DNA of 64,000 bases from Omphiscola glabra. Taxonomy: Eukaryota > Mollusca > Gastropoda > Lymnaeidae. Of the stretch, positions 59,992 to 64,000 are shown one piece after another. Below the pieces are notes generated by a model. That model worked only from the letters and a program-made list of their open reading frames with translations, ran no database searches and had not been told where the DNA came from. Both the position numbers and the translations under genes were made by a program. The stretch lies in assembly GCA_964017045.1 (NCBI GenBank), contig OZ024798.1, positions 13,097,630-13,161,629 of the forward strand, written 5' to 3'. How positions within the stretch are numbered: the first letter of the stretch is position 1; every line of letters starts with the position of its first letter.

Positions 59992-59997
59992 AATAAA
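59992..59997 (+). terminator. TMEM135: Proximal poly(A) signal candidate, TMEM135
   Basis: An AATAAA hexamer 456 bp after the stop codon. It would give a short 3' UTR form. Confidence 0.4.
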
Positions 59998-61350
59998 ATG
60001 TTCAGAGAAGGAAAAAAGAAGCAATACATTACTGAAAAGTGTGTAATTTGAGATCCATTGAGGCTGGACGGAAGCCCCTTTGAAGGAAGACTGGCACAAA
60101 TAAGGTTATCTTAATTAACAAAACAAGTTAGTAAAATTGCATGTGTAAGTATAAACAGAAATATAATTTGGATTATGGGTAAAATTGGGACCACTGAGTC
60201 CACAGAATATTCTGTTGTATCTTTATTGTCCATTATATTTAAATTCATTGTCTAAATCAGAAAAATTTGTTCTATATCGAACACAGTAGACCTTTTATTG
60301 CAGATCAAATATTTTGATATTATTTAAAGATTTCTAAGATTTGCTGTTTCTAGCTTGATGTTACATCACTCGATGGAGTTTTAAAAAATGTGAACACATT
60401 TTTGCAAATTGTAGCCCAGATAATTATGAACTAATCAAATTGTTTGTTTTTTTTAAAGCATATTATTCAGAACTTTATAAATATGTAAACCAAAACCAAA
60501 TCCTGTGATAATTTGATGCTATATTTTAACATAAACAGATTCCATCAGTTTTGTGTACTTTTCTCATTTATCAGCTGTGTACTCATTTTGCCCAATCATT
60601 TTGGTCACAGTTTTTTAATGGTCAGCAGCTGTGTGCCAAAGTAAATTCTAAACAAAAGTAACTGTATCAAGGGCAAGTCATCATTGACACATCAGATAAA
60701 ATGAGTAACAGTTTAAAAACCACAATGAATATTCCACCATGGCAGAAGGGGAGTTAACTTTGTGCGATTCAATTAAATACATTTTCATTTTGGTACAGTA
60801 CATATATTGATGTCATCTATTCCCCCCCGTTATTTTTGTTGAATTTAATGAAATGTGGTTAATGTGAAAATTTTACTCTATTTCATTTTCATATAATGGG
60901 ATATTCCTTTAGGTCAAAATCTTTTCAAGGTGTCTTTTTTTTATATATTATCTTCAAATAAATCATTTAATAAACAGAAATATAAGACTTTTTCCCCCTC
61001 ATAACTTGCATTTCTTTGGCATCCCAATCTTTAGAGGTAGCAAAAAATATAAATAAATCAATTTCTTAACAGAATATTTCTTTTATGTGTTTATAGAAGT
61101 GCTTTTGCCCTTTGTTGTTGGTTTCTAATTTACGGGCCTTGCTTTTTTTATATCAGTTCAAATTTTTGTATATCAATGGCATTTCATATTTTTTGTGTGT
61201 TCAATAATAATACCTAGAAAAATTGCAACATTATGCTGACATGGAGTAATGGATTTTTTTTGCAATTTATATTTGAAAAGCAAATATCGCCAATCATGCA
61301 ATGTCACCTATCATGCAAACGCTGTTCGTTTTATAAAAGATATAAAATCA

Positions 61351-61356
61351 AATAAA
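61351..61356 (+). terminator. TMEM135: Distal poly(A) signal candidate, TMEM135
   Basis: An AATAAA hexamer followed by the T-rich stretch CTGTTTTCTATTT. It lies about 30 bp from the reverse-strand AATAAA of MDN1. Confidence 0.45.
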
Positions 61357-61383
61357 ACTGTTTTCTATTTAATTTAAATGAAT

Positions 61384-61389
61384 TTTATT
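61384..61389 (-). terminator. MDN1: Poly(A) signal candidate, MDN1
   Basis: TTTATT on the + strand is AATAAA on the - strand, 235 bp after the MDN1 stop. The 3' UTR would be about 61370-61623. Confidence 0.5.
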
Positions 61390-61623
61390 GTCATTTCACA
61401 TTGAAGCTTTAAACAATTATTTCAGACAGCAAGAAATTAAATGCATTTTATCAACAATTGCACAACATTGCTGTTCTCTAGTTTTAAGTTAAGGAAAACC
61501 ATTCATCACAGTGCAATAAAGCAGTCTACCTAATGGGATGTTAAGAAATCTTTGTGTATGAATGAGAATGTGTTTCAAACAAATCTCAATCTGGTGATTG
61601 AGATTTGTATCACCAGGATTGTG

Positions 61624-61761
61624 TCACCTATCTGAAGCAGTGACTAATTCAAACCATTGTCTCAAGGCATCACTGAGGATCTGTGGCATGGAGCCAATGT
61701 CTCTTAAGATGATATAAAAAGGAAATGGGAACATCTCCATGTAGGATTTGATTTCTTGAAT
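61624..61761 (-). CDS. MDN1: MDN1 last coding exon and stop
   Basis: The acceptor is TTACTCCTCAG. It encodes IQEIKSYMEMFPFPFYIILR followed by LSDALRQWFELVTASD and R, then TGA (61626-61624). The tail is essentially the family's terminal motif. Confidence 0.95.
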   Translation of the reverse strand: MQEIKSYMEMFPFPFYIILRDIGSMPQILSDALRQWFELVTASDR

Positions 61762-64000
61762 CTGAGGAGTAACCAGGCAATTTATTGTCAATTTTTCAGC
61801 TCAAGACAGAATTTACTTAAGAAAAATTGAACTTGTTTAATTTCAAATTTTAATAGTTAATTCATATTATCAAGCATTTTCATTTAAACACCATTAGAGT
61901 AGTTTTAAAAATTCTATAACTTACTTTCCCAGTGGAATCCATTAATGGTACACGAGCATCTAAAATTGAGCCCTGAAATTTGTATAGAATGAAATTGTAA
62001 AACTTGTGAAATTAAGCCATCTAAATGTTTATAATAACAATTAACAGATAATACAAAAGAAAAATGACAACTGTTTGCAGTCTTAACAAAATAATATTTG
62101 TCATTTTACTAAAGTTTGTCATGAGGACCTCCCCCACAAAATCTCTAAAATTGCCCAACCCTCATTCCCTGCATATATATTATGCATATTTGGGGGGGAA
62201 AAAAAGATATTTTAATGGTATGTTAAAAAATCAAACTAATAATTGATAATGTTTCTATAATCTCTGCCAACTGGCCCTTGGTCTGATCTATAATTTATGA
62301 CAACTCCTACAATGTGGAACTAATAAGAGCACAGTAAGTCATCTGCTGCATCCTGGTCCATTTCCAGTCTTGACAATTTCCTGGCATTAGAAAAAATTGG
62401 CAAGACAGAGATGGTAGATGATTTGAGCAACTCTCCCTCACTTTAAACAAAATACAGCTCAAGTCAAGGCTAGTACTTAAGTCAAAGCCTTGTCATCTTC
62501 GTACGCAATATATAATCTCTACCAACTGGCCCTTAGTGTGCTCTATAGCGTCTACCAATTTGGCTCTTTCCAATGAATTTACCTTAGAATCTACTGACCT
62601 TTTTTTCAGGATTGTCCATTATTACAAACACAAGGAATATTCTTGAAGCCCTGGCCCTTCGTACTGCTCTTCTAACAAAATCCATTCCTTCTCGAAACAC
62701 GCCATGGCCATCAGATAACACTAGCAGTAACTGAGCTGTATCTGCATTGCTGACTGTAAAGGGCTGGCGGCTGCGAGCATCCAGCATTAGAGCCATGGCT
62801 TTGTCTAGAAGCTAAATTAAAGGAAATAATTGTGAATCTTTGGCCTGCAACATAACTCACTATATCATAAGTATCATATTTAATAATGCCTACAATAATG
62901 GTCAAAAATTCACTTAAGGTTTTAAAGGCCATTAGTTAATTTCATTGTTAACAATTACTGTTGAGAGTCATGGGATATCTCTGGTTAATTTGAATGACTT
63001 CCACATCCTTTATTTTCTTACTTACTTAAAAAATTCACAACGCTTCTTCCTCACTTAGTTGTGATTTAATATATTTATTAGTCTATTAGATACTCCAATG
63101 TTACAACATACCAAATGCCATAAAAAAATAACTACACTAAGACTGAAACAGACAACAATAAGAAACAGTAAAATGTCCAAAAATGTCAATGCTGTGCAAA
63201 CTCACTGTGCCATTTTGTGAAGCCAGTGAGGATAGTGACATAAAGTTATGTAGCAATCTTTATTTAATTAACACCAATGAAGAGCTAATTTTGGTTGTAA
63301 GATTGCATTCATGGTCATACATCTACCAATAAACATGAAAGCATCTACAAGCTCGTACCATTCCGTATTTGGTTTGTTTCTGTTCACAAGACAACTGTTG
63401 CAATATTCTGGCTCCAGACTGATTAGTGAATGGCTCAGAGAAGGGGTGCAGCAGCCGAACTTCTTCTCCAAAACTGTCAGAGAAGATACAGACATGTATA
63501 AATGTATGGAATAATTTCTGTAACATGCAGGTAACTTAGTAATATAAAAAAAAAAAAAACAGCAACAACAAAAAAAAACCCACATAGATCGTACATTCAA
63601 TTAACTTCAATTTTAAAGTGAAATTTACCTGCAAACTGCTAACTCTCCTGACTCCAGCAGTGTAAGGGCATTGGACACCAGGGCCAGGGACTCAAAAGCA
63701 AGCTTTGAAAGATAAAGGCACAAATATTTATGAACTCCACAAATGCTGCAAATTTGCAGTTCTTTAGAAATTTATAACTAATTAAGTAACCAAAAAAAAA
63801 ATTTTTTTCCTTCTTTGCTTTTCAATTTTCTTTAAAACTTTTTCACACACCATAAACATATTCTATTGTTCCAGTTTCAAAATTGGTTACTAGATGCATG
63901 CAACTTACCTGTTTAGAATGATTATCTGCCATACTGGCCGAGTCATCAACTGCAATCATTATTTGGTACTGTCTCTTGCTGGGTTTACTTCTCCTCAGCC
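61624..64000 (-). CDS. MDN1: MDN1 (midasin/Rea1), last six exons, C-terminal MIDAS domain (5' truncated by window edge)
   Basis: Midasin is a dynein-like AAA+ ATPase of about 5000 residues that strips assembly factors from nuclear pre-60S ribosomes; its C-terminal VWA/MIDAS domain grips the UBL domains of Ytm1/WDR12 and Rsa4/NLE1. On the - strand the exons are 64000-63909 (partial), 63702-63629, 63473-63359, 62811-62599, 61972-61925 and 61761-61624. All junctions are GT-AG and in phase (680 nt; about 225 residues plus TGA). Diagnostic blocks are PSKRQYQIMIAVDDSASM with the metal-binding DxSxS (DDSAS), LAFESLALVSNALTLLE, SFGEEVRLLHPF, TAQLLLVLSDGHGVF and the terminal LSDALRQWFELVTASD. These match the vertebrate midasin C-terminus nearly block for block. 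The remaining roughly 95% of the protein lies beyond the right edge. Confidence 0.95.
61925..61972 (-). CDS. MDN1: MDN1 small exon (48 nt)
   Basis: Encodes GSILDARVPLMDSTGK, equivalent to the vertebrate SILDIKVPIF segment. The acceptor is AAATTTCAG and the donor GTAAGT. Confidence 0.93.
62599..62811 (-). CDS. MDN1: MDN1 exon (213 nt), central VWA fold
   Basis: Seventy-one codons. The acceptor is CTTTAATTTAG and the donor GTCAGT. It contains the hydrophobic strand and loop TAQLLLVLSDGHGVF, a basic helix (FVRRAVRRARASR) and the strand IFLVFVIMDNP. Phase 0 at both ends. Confidence 0.95.
63359..63473 (-). CDS. MDN1: MDN1 exon (115 nt)
   Basis: The acceptor is CTGACAG. It begins by completing Ser, then FGEEVRLLHPF, and continues through a variable Q-rich stretch to QTKYGM. 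I place the donor at GTACGA (63358-63353), because that gives exactly the family's spacing to the next exon and keeps phase 0; a few bases further the frame meets a stop. Confidence 0.88.
63629..63702 (-). CDS. MDN1: MDN1 exon (74 nt)
   Basis: The acceptor is TCTTTCAAAG and the donor GTAAAT. It encodes LAFESLALVSNALTLLE then SGELAVC and AG of a split Ser codon. Confidence 0.93.
63909..64000 (-). CDS. MDN1: MDN1 exon, start of MIDAS domain (cut by window edge)
   Basis: Reads LRRSKPSKRQ, then YQIMIAVDDSASMADNHSKQ, before the donor GTAAGT. It carries the MIDAS DxSxS motif (DDSAS). It ends in phase 0. Confidence 0.95.

Larger units (their letters stand above)
59537..61375 (+). other. TMEM135: TMEM135 3' UTR (approximate end)
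   Basis: AT-rich, unique-looking sequence with no ORF of note after the stop codon. Candidate AATAAA signals are at 59992-59997 (short form) and 61351-61356 (long form). The boundary is inferred from the signals only. Confidence 0.55.

Overview
The window is nuclear DNA of an animal, most likely a mollusc and plausibly a freshwater (heterobranch) gastropod. The support is GT-AG introns, two conserved animal genes, hAT/SPIN-like mini-transposons, gastropod-style SINE/LINE debris and many minisatellites and G/C homopolymers. The species assignment is inference; nothing in the sequence proves it. There is no sign of bacterial operons, CRISPR, plasmid or phage genes.

Two real genes are supported, lying tail to tail at the right end. 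(1) The 3' part of TMEM135 (a multi-pass peroxisome/mitochondria-linked membrane protein with a Tim17/PMP-type C-terminus) runs on the + strand. Eight coding exons join in one reading frame: 8951-8997, 44699-44740, 50434-50779, 55878-56045, 57422-57562, 58078-58176, 58428-58495 and 59416-59536. Together they are 1032 nt, or 343 residues plus stop. The first two are tiny (47 and 42 nt) and are separated by a 35.7 kb intron, so almost the whole left two thirds of the window is TMEM135 intron. The N-terminal exons are not in the window as far as I can see. (2) The last six coding exons of MDN1 (midasin/Rea1, the giant AAA ATPase of 60S ribosome assembly) run on the - strand from the right edge to a stop at 61624 and encode the C-terminal MIDAS/VWA domain. 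The best poly(A) signals of the two genes lie only about 30 bp apart near 61351-61389.

Left region (1-8950): no recognised coding exon. It holds a 39-bp minisatellite, a polypyrimidine tract, a 22-bp minisatellite, a short SPIN-like MITE, a solo LTR (5783-6437) with perfect 5-bp target duplication, a tRNA-like SINE candidate and small duplications. Central region (8998-44698, giant intron): more than ten minisatellite families, several hAT-type MITEs with 8-bp target duplications, one near-perfect inverted repeat around a CCCTAA-rich core, a palindrome-ended MITE, homopolymer G/C tracts and a few GC-rich ORF-bearing islands that I could not identify. Right introns (44741-59415): very large minisatellite blocks, including about 129 copies of a 23-bp unit with higher-order periods of 552 and 989 bp, an 18-bp block with a 288-bp higher-order period, and a 45-bp block of about 30 copies. 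A small repeat has duplicated the 3' splice site of one TMEM135 exon three extra times.

By my hand count roughly a fifth of the window is tandem repeat. The long predicted ORFs of the window (up to 357 codons) are minisatellite artefacts rather than genes. I did not find a new multi-gene biological system. The most interesting material is the repeat architecture inside a conserved gene, the duplicated splice acceptor and the SPIN-like transposons.
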